Positions 7,411-13,654 of a DNA stretch of 13,654 nt are shown here, piece by piece. The stretch is from positions 1 through 13,654 of the forward strand of contig CAMEOC010000004.1 of the NCBI GenBank assembly GCA_945929285.1, written 5' to 3'. Within the stretch, counting starts at the first letter, position 1; each line of letters begins with the position of its first letter. A program made the position numbers and the translations under genes. The notes under the pieces were generated by a model. The model saw only the letters and a program-made list of their open reading frames with translations, made no database searches and had not been told where the DNA came from. Source of the stretch: an uncultured Mucispirillum sp. (GTDB lineage: Bacteria > Chrysiogenota > Deferribacteres > Deferribacterales > Mucispirillaceae).

Positions 7411-7440
7411 TTATACTTCCCCTGCTTTCAAGGAGTATAA
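7411..7440 (+). promoter_or_regulatory. Shine-Dalgarno-sequestering hairpin of the thiC riboswitch
   Basis: TTATACTTC (7411-7419) pairs with GGAGTATAA (7432-7440) over nine base pairs with one G-U. This buries the GGAG ribosome binding site of thiC, whose ATG is at 7442. The loop contains CTGCTTTC, which together with the preceding Cs can instead pair with the 5' edge of the aptamer. No terminator with a U-tract lies between aptamer and gene, so control is probably at translation. Confidence 0.75.
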
Positions 7441-7441
7441 T

Positions 7442-8698
7442 ATGTTTTCAAAAAACAATCATTTATTAGAAATCTATTTAAAATCAAAAGAAAAACTTAT
7501 TGAAAAAGAAAATCTTGATGAAAATGTAATCTATAATGGATTAAATAACGGCTCTATGGTGCTTTTAGGAAATATTAACCATAAGAATGTTGAACCATTA
7601 CTTATTGGCCAGCCTGCAAAAATAAAAATAAATGCAAATATTGGCACTTCCCCTTTAATATGCAGAATTGATGAAGAAATGGAAAAATTAAAAACAGCAG
7701 AAGAATGCGGGGCAGATACATATATGGACTTATCCACCGGGGGAGATTTAGATAATATACGAAAAAATATGATGGCAGCAACAAATATGCCTATTGGAAC
7801 AGTGCCAATATATTCAGCTGCAAAAAAATGGCAGGATATGGGAAAGGATATAGATAGTATAAGTATGGAATATGTATTTGAAGAAATAGAAAATCAGGCA
7901 GAAAGCGGTGTAGATTATATGACAATACATACAGGGCTTGATATGGAAGCTGTGGAATATGCAAATAATAAAAGGCTTACAGGTATTGTTTCAAGGGGCG
8001 GGGCTATAATTGCAGGCTACATGATAAAAAATAAGAAAGAAAACCCGCTTTTAGTTGATTTTGAAAGGCTTTTAAAAATAGCTAAAAAATATAATGTAAC
8101 ACTTTCTTTAGGTGATGGGCTTCGCCCTGGCAGTTTAAAAGATGCTGGAGATTTTGCACAAAATAAGGAAGTGCTAAATTTATCTAAACAGGTATTAAAG
8201 GCAAGAGAATATGGAGTGCAGGTTATGGTAGAAGGCCCAGGCCATATGATGCTTAATAAAATATCATCACAAATTAAAACTATGAAAGATTTAATACATA
8301 ATGCACCTTTATATGTTTTAGGGCCACTGGTAATTGATAATGGGGCAGGGTATGACCATATAAGTGCTGCCATTGGTGCTTCTATTGCAGTAACAGCTGG
8401 GGCAGATTTTCTATGCTATGTAACACCTGCAGAACATTTAACACTGCCAAATAAAGAAGATGTATATATGGGGATAAAGGCTTTTCAAATAGCAGCAGCT
8501 GCAGGCGAAGTAGCTTTAAATAGAAAAGATACTGTAATTTTGCAGGAAAAAATGTCACAGGCAAGAAAAGATTTAGACTGGGAAAAAATGGAAAAATATG
8601 CCATAGATAGTAAAATTGTAGCTGAAAGAAGAAAAGATTTTAAAGATGAAAAAGAATGTGCCATGTGCGGAAAATTTTGCTCTATGAAAGCCAGGTAG
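7442..8698 (+). CDS. thiC: Phosphomethylpyrimidine synthase ThiC
   Basis: ThiC is the radical-SAM enzyme that rearranges aminoimidazole ribotide into HMP phosphate, the pyrimidine half of thiamine. The 418-residue product is the short bacterial form, without the N-terminal extension of the E. coli type. Clear family blocks are YMDLSTGGDL (94-103), GTVPIYSA (119-126), TIHTG (161-165), SRGG (184-187), SLGDGLRPG (222-230), VEGPGH (263-268), YDHISAAIGA (304-313) and YVTPAEHL (326-333). The C-terminal iron-sulfur cysteines are C406, C409 and C413 in CAMCGKFCSMK. The spacing is C-x2-C-x3-C, one residue shorter than the C-x2-C-x4-C I recall for the long enzymes. The start follows a GGAG site and is under the TPP riboswitch. 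No other thiamine genes follow; the transcript seems to be monocistronic. Confidence 0.97.
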   Translation: MFSKNNHLLEIYLKSKEKLIEKENLDENVIYNGLNNGSMVLLGNINHKNVEPLLIGQPAKIKINANIGTSPLICRIDEEMEKLKTAEECGADTYMDLSTGGDLDNIRKNMMAATNMPIGTVPIYSAAKKWQDMGKDIDSISMEYVFEEIENQAESGVDYMTIHTGLDMEAVEYANNKRLTGIVSRGGAIIAGYMIKNKKENPLLVDFERLLKIAKKYNVTLSLGDGLRPGSLKDAGDFAQNKEVLNLSKQVLKAREYGVQVMVEGPGHMMLNKISSQIKTMKDLIHNAPLYVLGPLVIDNGAGYDHISAAIGASIAVTAGADFLCYVTPAEHLTLPNKEDVYMGIKAFQIAAAAGEVALNRKDTVILQEKMSQARKDLDWEKMEKYAIDSKIVAERRKDFKDEKECAMCGKFCSMKAR

Positions 8699-8710
8699 TA
8701 AAAATAAAAA

Positions 8711-8732
8711 GCCGTCTATAAAATTAGACGGC
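8711..8732 (-). terminator. Rho-independent terminator, strongest for the minus-strand gene
   Basis: GCCGTCTA and TAGACGGC form an 8-bp GC-rich stem with a six-base loop. Read on the minus strand it is followed by TTTTTATTTT, a good U-tract, 43 bases after the stop of the 306-residue protein. On the plus strand it lies 13 bases after the thiC stop but is followed only by TTATCTCC, so it may also act, less strongly, for thiC. Confidence 0.88.
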
Positions 8733-8774
8733 TTATCTCCAATTAATAAATTTATAAAAAAGTGCCAATAACTT

Positions 8775-9695
8775 TTATGCTTTATTATCAAATTTTTGCG
8801 AGCCGTCGTTATATCCTGCATGCTTTTGTATAAGCTTGCCAGTTTCAAGCTCCACAATATCACCATTTGCTTTTCTTATTTCTATGGCAGGCTCATTTCC
8901 ACTTACCTGCGATGTTTCTATGGTTATTACAGCCTGTACACCTATTGCAACCATGGCATTTGAGTTTCTTTCTTCTTCAGATAAATTATTAGATGAGGCA
9001 TTACCAATTTGTAATGTAGACTGATACATTGCAAAGCCGTATTTAATAGTTAAGCTGCCGCCTGATACCTGGTTTTGCATATCTTGAGCCAGTGGGTTTT
9101 CTTCATTGCTGGCACTTTCTGGCAGAGTGTTTGAAACGCTGTAACTTTCTGTTCGCACATAGGTATGCATAATATTGCCGTTTTCATCCATGGCAACAGC
9201 CATTTGCTGGGCTATTACATTAAATTGAGTGCCGTCTTCTAAAGTGCCGCTTTCTTTTATGCTGTTATTAAAAAACTCTTCTAGTTTACCTTGTATAGAT
9301 TTTGCAAACTCTGGGTCTGCTTCCATTTTTTCCTGTAATTTAGCAGGCAGATATACAGCAAATGAGCGTTCTTCTATTTTCATGGTGTTTCCACCAAAAA
9401 GTATTTGGGAAGTATTTTCCCAGTCACCTAATTTAAAATCAGGTAAAAGCCCGTTTTCTGTGGTATTATATTTCCAGTCAAATTTTGGTTTATCTATTAC
9501 TTCTGCTTTTACTTCTTCGGTTTCTGTAACAGAAGAAGTAATATCTAAACTATCCATATTTGCAGGAAGTGTTACTGGTATATTATTCACAGGTGAAGCA
9601 TTATCACTATTACTATCACTTAAAGCATCTACATCGTTGCTGGGTTTTGTAAATGTAGTTAAATAATTTAGGTATGCACCATTGTTTACTATCAT
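8775..9695 (-). CDS. Unknown soluble protein expressed from a sigma-54 promoter
   Basis: I do not recognise this 306-residue protein. It has no signal peptide, membrane segment or cysteine. Residues 1-70 are rich in Asn, Ser, Asp and Thr and look disordered, after a short start MIVNNGAYLNYLTTF. The middle (about 71-180) alternates charged helices (EKMEADPEFAKSIQGKLEEF at 122-141) with strand-like segments. The C-terminal part (about 205-285) looks beta-rich, with SLTIKYGFAMYQSTLQIG and VAIGVQAVITIETSQV. The start is secure, with a GGAGG site five bases before the ATG. Upstream lies a consensus sigma-54 promoter, so its expression should depend on an enhancer-binding activator. It is a single-gene unit ending in a strong terminator. 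Sigma-54 control in flagellated bacteria often marks motility or envelope-secretion genes, but nothing in the protein itself proves that. Confidence 0.8.
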   Translation of the reverse strand: MIVNNGAYLNYLTTFTKPSNDVDALSDSNSDNASPVNNIPVTLPANMDSLDITSSVTETEEVKAEVIDKPKFDWKYNTTENGLLPDFKLGDWENTSQILFGGNTMKIEERSFAVYLPAKLQEKMEADPEFAKSIQGKLEEFFNNSIKESGTLEDGTQFNVIAQQMAVAMDENGNIMHTYVRTESYSVSNTLPESASNEENPLAQDMQNQVSGGSLTIKYGFAMYQSTLQIGNASSNNLSEEERNSNAMVAIGVQAVITIETSQVSGNEPAIEIRKANGDIVELETGKLIQKHAGYNDGSQKFDNKA

Positions 9696-9738
9696 AAAAG
9701 CCTCCGCATTTATACTCGCATATTCTTGATAAAATCAT

Positions 9739-9755
9739 AGCAATCATCGTGCCAA
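9739..9755 (-). promoter_or_regulatory. Sigma-54 (RpoN) promoter
   Basis: On the minus strand the sequence reads TTGGCACGATGATTGCT. It matches TGGCAC-N5-TTGCW, with exactly ten bases between the -24 GG and the -12 GC. Transcription would begin near 9728, giving a leader of about 32 bases that contains the GGAGG site of the 306-residue protein. No RpoN activator gene is seen in the window, and the site bound by one was not identified. Confidence 0.85.
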
Positions 9756-9832
9756 AGTTATATATTGTGTTTTGTTTTTAATTAGATTATAGTTACTTAT
9801 ATAATAATAGTATACAAAAAGAGGATAAAATT

Positions 9833-11599
9833 ATGAATATAGTTTTTGCTTGTGGAGTTAGTTGGGGAGATAGTAACAAAAATAAATCATATATGGATAT
9901 ATTTTTAGATAAAAAAATTGCTTTTGCTGGACCTGTTGAGCGATATTCTGCTTTTAAGAAGGTAAATGCAGGCGACTATATTGTAATGAAACAGGGAAAA
10001 AAAGCTTTATTTGTTGGCAAAAGTCTTGGAAAGTATGAAGCAACACCAATCAAGTCAATAATTGATAATTGTCAAGATTATGGTTTTTTAAGTGAAGACA
10101 TAGTTGCTCTAATGTATGTTGAAAAATGGGTAGATATTAGAGAGTATCAGGAACAAATTGATATAAAAGCTTTTTTCAAAATAGGTTTCAACCAAAATCC
10201 AACTAAGTTTATTAATTATTATAGTGGTAAAAATATAGAAGAAAGTAATATGATAGTTTTAAATATAAAAAATAAATTACTAAAATCAAAAAATTTAATA
10301 TTAACAGGTGCTCCGGGAACTGGTAAAACACATCTAGCGAAAAATATTGCAGCATCTATTATTTTAGATAAAGAAGTTAATAGTTATGATGAACTAAACA
10401 GTGAAGAAAAAGTAATTATTAAAAACCAAATAGAATTTGTGCAGTTTCACCCTTCCTATGATTATACTGATTTTGTAGAGGGTATAAAGCCTGCTAAAGA
10501 TAAATCATTTGAAAGGCAGGACGGTATATTTAAAGAATTTTGTAAAAGGGCACTAAAAAATTTAATTGATAGCAAAAAAACACCAATTGAAGTAGAAAAA
10601 GAAAAAGTCATTCAGAAATATTTAGAAAAATTTATTGATGAAGTAAATATTCAAATTGCAGAAAGTGAAGAAAAAACATATCCCATTGTAGGATTAAGTA
10701 AAACCTATGTAGAGCCTATTGTTGAGGTAGAATATAATAGAGATACAAATTATGTTTCAATATTTACTCAAAAAAAAGATGGCAACAATAGAAAAACACG
10801 ACTAATCATGGAGAAATTAGTATCATCTTATATAGAGTATGTTCGAGTAAAAGATAAAAATTTAAAAACAGATGAGTTTAATCAAGCATTACATATTACA
10901 GGGCATCATTCATATATTCATGGCTTTTATTATGCTTTTGATAAACAATATGGGCAGAAAATACACAGTGAAATAACTAATGCAAATAATATTAATAATA
11001 TTAAACTATGTAATTATATATTTATTATAGATGAAATCAATAGGGGAGATTTAAATAAAATCTTAGGCGAACTTTTTTATGCTATTGACCCTAGCTATCG
11101 TGGTGAAAAAGGGCTTGTAACAACTCAGTATAAAACCTTAATAGAAGAAGATGATTTGTTTTATAAAGGTTTTTTCATTCCTGAAAATGTATATATAATA
11201 GGTACAATGAATGATATTGATAGAAGTGTGGAAAGTATGGATTTTGCCATACGAAGACGTTTTGCATGGCAGGAAATAACCTATGAAATGACTGAAAATG
11301 AAATACTTGCAAAATTAAAAAATACAGATTTAATTAATCAATCTAAATCAAGGCTAAAAAAATTAAATAGTTTTCTTACAAATTTATTAGGTAACGAATA
11401 TAATATTGGTGCATCATATTTTCTAAAACTTACTGAATGCAATAATAGCTTTGATGAACTCTGGGAAAATCACTTGTATGGTGTGTTATATGAATATTTT
11501 AGAGGGTACGAAGAAGAGGAACGAGAAAATTATATGAATATTCTTGAAGATATAGTTATAGATGATGTATATACTTTTACAAATGATAATCAAGAATAA
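9833..11599 (+). CDS. mcrB: McrB-like AAA+ GTPase subunit of a type IV restriction system
   Basis: McrB-type proteins form a GTP-driven AAA+ ring that recognises modified DNA and activates the McrC nuclease. Residues 1-120 form a separate N-terminal domain with a beta-barrel-like segment GDYIVMKQGKKALFVGKSLG (47-66), suggesting a PUA/EVE-like reader of modified bases. This is an inference from pattern only. The AAA+ part starts near 140, with Walker A GAPGTGKT (159-166) and the family block QFHPSYDYTDFVEG (204-217). An insertion of about 140 residues (240-380) follows. Walker B IFIIDEINRG is at 396-405, the McrB-type GTMNDIDRS signature at 457-465 and arginines at 474-476. The start has a GAGG site nine bases upstream. 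The gene is followed directly by mcrC. AT content looks higher than in the neighbours, consistent with acquisition by transfer. The McrB call is firm; the target modification is unknown. Confidence 0.9.
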   Translation: MNIVFACGVSWGDSNKNKSYMDIFLDKKIAFAGPVERYSAFKKVNAGDYIVMKQGKKALFVGKSLGKYEATPIKSIIDNCQDYGFLSEDIVALMYVEKWVDIREYQEQIDIKAFFKIGFNQNPTKFINYYSGKNIEESNMIVLNIKNKLLKSKNLILTGAPGTGKTHLAKNIAASIILDKEVNSYDELNSEEKVIIKNQIEFVQFHPSYDYTDFVEGIKPAKDKSFERQDGIFKEFCKRALKNLIDSKKTPIEVEKEKVIQKYLEKFIDEVNIQIAESEEKTYPIVGLSKTYVEPIVEVEYNRDTNYVSIFTQKKDGNNRKTRLIMEKLVSSYIEYVRVKDKNLKTDEFNQALHITGHHSYIHGFYYAFDKQYGQKIHSEITNANNINNIKLCNYIFIIDEINRGDLNKILGELFYAIDPSYRGEKGLVTTQYKTLIEEDDLFYKGFFIPENVYIIGTMNDIDRSVESMDFAIRRRFAWQEITYEMTENEILAKLKNTDLINQSKSRLKKLNSFLTNLLGNEYNIGASYFLKLTECNNSFDELWENHLYGVLYEYFRGYEEEERENYMNILEDIVIDDVYTFTNDNQE

Positions 11600-11616
11600 T
11601 ATGTGGTTTTCCAATT

Positions 11617-12927
11617 ATGCATATTACTACCATTGATAATTATAATAATGAAATTAACTATGAATTAGATGAGGCATTTATTAATGATATTATTTCTTTA
11701 TCTGAAATAAATTTACAGGATAATAATGATAATAGTATATTTTTATACAAAAGCCCCATACATGAAAAATTTAAAGATAGAAATATTTTTAAATATGAAA
11801 AGCATACAAATTCTATTATTACTTCAAATATTGCCGGGTTTATTGGTGTAAATAATATAAGTATAAGTATAAAATCTCGCTTTACAGATAAAAATCAAAA
11901 TGATTATTTTCTTCATTATATGCTTTTAAAAGTTTTAAATATTCATACAACTAAATTTCAGCATAATATAGATAATGAAAAAAGTTTTTCATTTTTGCCT
12001 TATTTATTTAATTTGTATTTAAAAAATGCTTATAAAACAGGGCTTTTTAAACAGTATGTAAAAAATGAGTATAATAATAGCAAACTAAAAGGCAGTATAG
12101 ATATTGCAAGGCATATAAAATATAATTTTATGGATAATGGTAATATTGCCTATAATGTTAGGGAGCATTCATATAATAACCCATTAAATCAGCTTATAAG
12201 GCATACAATAGAATATATTGCAGAACATAAAGAATATGCTTTTATACTAGAAAGTAGTGATATAAAAGATATTGTAAAATCCATAAGGGAAATAACCCCA
12301 GCTTATTCTAAAAAAGATAGAAATATTATTATAAGTAAAAATATAAAAAGTAAAATACACCCATATTATACCGCCTATGAGCCTTTAAGAAAAATATGTA
12401 TTAAAATCTTGAAAAATCAGCAGTTAAAATATGGGCAATCAAAAGATAAAGTTTATGGCATTTTATTTGATGTATCATACTTATGGGAAGAATATTTATA
12501 TACATTATTAAAACCCTTATATTTTACCCACCCTAATAATACATATAAATCAAACCCTGTAAAACTTCTTAATATAAGCCCAAACTGGTATAGTTTTCCA
12601 GATTTTTATAATAATAAAATTGTACTAGATGCAAAATATAAAATATTAAAAAGTATGGAAGATGTAGACTATGACGACCGCCACCAAATACTTTCATATA
12701 TGTATATTTTAGGAATAAAAAACAGCCTTTTTATTCACCCAGTTGTAGAAAATAATGAATGTATAACCGCCCCATTAAATAGTAGTAAAAATAATTTATT
12801 ATATAACAGCACAGTAGGCATATATAATTTTCTAATACCACAAAATGTATCTAGTATGCAGGAATTTATAAAAAATATAAAAGTATTAGAAGATAAGTTT
12901 ACATCCTTTATGAAACAATATATGTAA
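11617..12927 (+). CDS. mcrC: McrC-like nuclease subunit of a type IV restriction system
   Basis: McrC is the PD-(D/E)xK endonuclease that cuts modified DNA when stimulated by the McrB ring. In this 436-residue protein the N-terminal half (about 1-200) is a largely beta then helical McrB-binding region of the family type. The nuclease core follows: GILFDVSYLWEEYLY at 281-295, PD at 328-329, the catalytic DAK at 338-340 (VLDAKYK) and QILSY at 357-361, a QxxxY motif. All expected catalytic residues are present, so the enzyme is probably active. The gene begins 17 bases after the mcrB stop with no clear Shine-Dalgarno, suggesting translational coupling. An 11-codon frame (11601-11636) overlaps the start. 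It is followed by an inverted repeat and then the terminator shared with the opposing rplT. Confidence 0.88.
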   Translation: MHITTIDNYNNEINYELDEAFINDIISLSEINLQDNNDNSIFLYKSPIHEKFKDRNIFKYEKHTNSIITSNIAGFIGVNNISISIKSRFTDKNQNDYFLHYMLLKVLNIHTTKFQHNIDNEKSFSFLPYLFNLYLKNAYKTGLFKQYVKNEYNNSKLKGSIDIARHIKYNFMDNGNIAYNVREHSYNNPLNQLIRHTIEYIAEHKEYAFILESSDIKDIVKSIREITPAYSKKDRNIIISKNIKSKIHPYYTAYEPLRKICIKILKNQQLKYGQSKDKVYGILFDVSYLWEEYLYTLLKPLYFTHPNNTYKSNPVKLLNISPNWYSFPDFYNNKIVLDAKYKILKSMEDVDYDDRHQILSYMYILGIKNSLFIHPVVENNECITAPLNSSKNNLLYNSTVGIYNFLIPQNVSSMQEFIKNIKVLEDKFTSFMKQYM

Positions 12928-12937
12928 TTTTTGGTAT

Positions 12938-12974
12938 TGCATTACTAAAAAATAATATAATATTTAGTAATGCA
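12938..12974. repeat. Perfect 12-bp inverted repeat with a nested palindrome downstream of mcrC
   Basis: TGCATTACTAAA (12938-12949) and TTTAGTAATGCA (12963-12974) are exact inverted copies separated by 13 AT-only bases. The right arm also enters a second perfect palindrome, GTAATGCATTAC (12967-12978), so TGCATTAC occurs twice in direct orientation (12938-12945 and 12971-12978). It lacks a U-tract, so it is not a typical terminator. It could be an mRNA 3'-end stabiliser, a protein site or a remnant of an insertion. Confidence 0.85.
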
Positions 12975-13017
12975 TTACATAATTATAAACTGCTTGAAAA
13001 GTAAATATACTAAAAAA

Positions 13018-13034
13018 GCCCTCATAATGAGGGC
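13018..13034 (-). terminator. Rho-independent terminator of the rpmI-rplT transcript
   Basis: On the minus strand GCCCTCA and TGAGGGC form a 7-bp stem with a three-base loop, directly followed by TTTTTT. It lies 21 bases beyond the rplT stop. On the plus strand it is followed by TTTATAT, so it may also stop mcrBC transcription. Confidence 0.92.
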
Positions 13035-13055
13035 TTTATATGTTAAGTTATTAAC

Positions 13056-13403
13056 TTATTTTGTAACGCTTTTTACTAATTCTGCAAAAGCTTCAGGAGC
13101 ATTAATAGCCATTTCTGAAAGCACTTTACGGTTTAAATCAATACCAGCTTTTTTAAGGTTACCCATAAGTTTGCTGTATGAAGTATTGTTTAATTTAGCA
13201 GCAGCAGAAAGACGAGTAATCCAAAGTCTTCTCATATCTCTTTTTTTCCTGCGTCTATCTCTGTAAGCATAGCATAATGCTCTTTCTACTGTTGGGCGGG
13301 CAATATTATATACGGTTCTTCTTCTGCCTCTAAACCCTTTTGCATAAGCAAGAATATTTTTTCTTCTTCTTCTGGTTTTATAACCACCTTTAGCTCTAGG
13401 CAC
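13056..13403 (-). CDS. rplT: 50S ribosomal protein L20
   Basis: L20 binds 23S rRNA early in assembly of the large ribosomal subunit. The 115-residue product is full length and matches the family throughout. It has the basic N-terminal extension beginning PRAKGGYKTRRRRKNIL, then AKGFRGRRRTVYNIARPTVERALCYAYRDRRRKKRDMRRLWITRL. The globular C-terminal part contains SYSKLMGNLKKAGIDLNRKVLSEMA. The start codon is GTG, preceded by a strong AAGGAGG site. It lies downstream of rpmI, as in the common infC-rpmI-rplT operon, but with a 110-base spacer holding three hairpin-forming sequences. Transcription ends at a clear terminator. In other bacteria L20 represses its own operon by binding mRNA; whether the spacer here serves that is inference. 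Confidence 0.98.
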   Translation of the reverse strand: MPRAKGGYKTRRRRKNILAYAKGFRGRRRTVYNIARPTVERALCYAYRDRRRKKRDMRRLWITRLSAAAKLNNTSYSKLMGNLKKAGIDLNRKVLSEMAINAPEAFAELVKSVTK

Positions 13404-13417
13404 TTTTTCCTCCTTGT

Positions 13418-13433
13418 TAAGTCTTAAGACTTA
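13418..13433 (-). promoter_or_regulatory. 16-bp perfect palindrome just before the rplT Shine-Dalgarno
   Basis: TAAGTCTTAAGACTTA is perfectly self-complementary. In the mRNA it can form a six-pair stem with a UUAA loop, ending four bases before the AAGGAGG site of rplT. It could tune access of ribosomes to rplT, or be a protein site on DNA. The role is not shown. Confidence 0.6.
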
Positions 13434-13457
13434 GGTTAATAAATGTTTTGCCTGTCA

Positions 13458-13477
13458 TACGGCGGCCTAATGCCGTA
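13458..13477 (-). promoter_or_regulatory. GC-rich hairpin in the rpmI-rplT spacer
   Basis: On the minus strand TACGGC (13477-13472) and GCCGTA (13463-13458) form a six-pair stem, extendable by one G-U pair, with an eight-base loop ATTAGGCC. It stands out as the only GC-rich block in an AT-rich spacer and has no U-tract after it, so it is unlikely to be a terminator. Confidence 0.55.
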
Positions 13478-13495
13478 CACATAGCTTAAAATAAT

Positions 13496-13517
13496 ATAAG
13501 ATATTAAAATATCTTAT
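13496..13517 (-). promoter_or_regulatory. AT-rich hairpin overlapping the rpmI stop codon
   Basis: ATAAGATAT (13496-13504) and ATATCTTAT (13509-13517) form a nine-pair stem with a four-base loop on either strand. It covers the TAA stop of rpmI (13514-13516). It may be an mRNA processing or stability element between rpmI and rplT. Confidence 0.5.
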
Positions 13518-13654
13518 GCATAAGGCATAATACGGCGCATATTAGCAGCCACTGTGCCTGTAACAACACCAGTTTCTTTAAGCTGGCGTTTACGCTTTCT
13601 GCTCATACCTGTGGCAATGTGTCTCATACCTTGTTTTTGGAATATGAGTTTGCC
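13514..13654 (-). CDS. rpmI: 50S ribosomal protein L35, C-terminal part (cut by the window edge)
   Basis: The last 46 residues of L35 are visible, found by translating the minus strand from the right edge. They begin GKLIFQKQGMRHIATGMSRK, continue with RKRQLKETG and end MRRIMPYA before TAA. The conserved H and the SRKRKRQLK block followed by TG fit the family, as does the RR-PY ending. About 20 N-terminal residues lie outside the window. L35 is a small basic protein of the large ribosomal subunit and is normally encoded just upstream of rplT, as here. infC would be expected further upstream, beyond the edge. This frame is short and at the edge, so it is easily missed. Confidence 0.95.
   Translation of the reverse strand, partial: GKLIFQKQGMRHIATGMSRKRKRQLKETGVVTGTVAANMRRIMPYA

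Noticed and set aside
7260..7440. Intrinsic terminator in the thiC leader
   Set aside because: The hairpin before the gene is followed by the start codon and not a U-tract, so translational control fits better.
8836..9666. Plus-strand frames opposite the 306-residue protein
   Set aside because: The minus-strand gene has a strong ribosome site, a sigma-54 promoter and a terminator. The plus-strand frames (8836-9024 and 9229-9666) have none.
13043..13059. AT-rich inverted repeat TAAGTTA/TAACTTA at the rplT stop
   Set aside because: With a one-base centre only a weak short stem can form, and the real terminator lies just downstream.
12970..13266. Plus-strand frame of 98 codons near the right end
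   Set aside because: It runs through the terminator and antisense to rplT, and its sequence is explained by the L20 gene.

Overview
This is an AT-rich (roughly 30% G+C by eye) bacterial chromosome segment. It carries housekeeping genes, a Gram-negative-type CcmF, a sigma-54 promoter and periplasm-directed proteins. That suggests a didermal, probably anaerobic or microaerophilic bacterium. The composition and gene style resemble Deferribacterota such as Mucispirillum, but that assignment is recollection and inference, not something tested here.

Layout. Positions 1-1702 (minus) hold a ccmF cytochrome c maturation gene that runs off the left edge and is split by a -1 frame change near 684-703. 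ackA follows at 1839-3071 (plus), behind a near-perfect sigma-70 promoter. Positions 3136-4911 (plus) hold a compact three-gene module: an ECF sigma factor, a membrane-anchored putative anti-sigma factor with a motif repeated three times, and a membrane-anchored periplasmic protein with two LTxxQ motifs. The order and topology recall metal- or envelope-stress sensing modules of the CnrYXH kind. A large unknown membrane protein with an Ala/Gly-rich C-terminal segment lies convergently at 4915-6645 (minus), and a DUF2062-type membrane protein at 6717-7256 (plus) diverges from it.

A TPP riboswitch (about 7298-7391) precedes thiC (7442-8698). Its leader shows both a hairpin that hides the Shine-Dalgarno and a 12-bp alternative helix that would open it, so a translational switch can be read straight from the sequence. 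An unknown soluble protein (8775-9695, minus) has a textbook sigma-54 promoter and ends at a strong terminator. A two-gene McrBC-type, modification-dependent restriction system follows at 9833-12927 (plus). The right edge holds rplT and the 3' part of rpmI (minus), with three hairpins or palindromes in their spacer and a rho-independent terminator after rplT.

No tRNA, rRNA, CRISPR array, transposase or integrase was seen. No stretch longer than 300 bases lacks a gene. The most novel-looking items are the ECF module with its triplicated anti-sigma motif, the sigma-54-driven orphan gene and the legible TPP expression platform.
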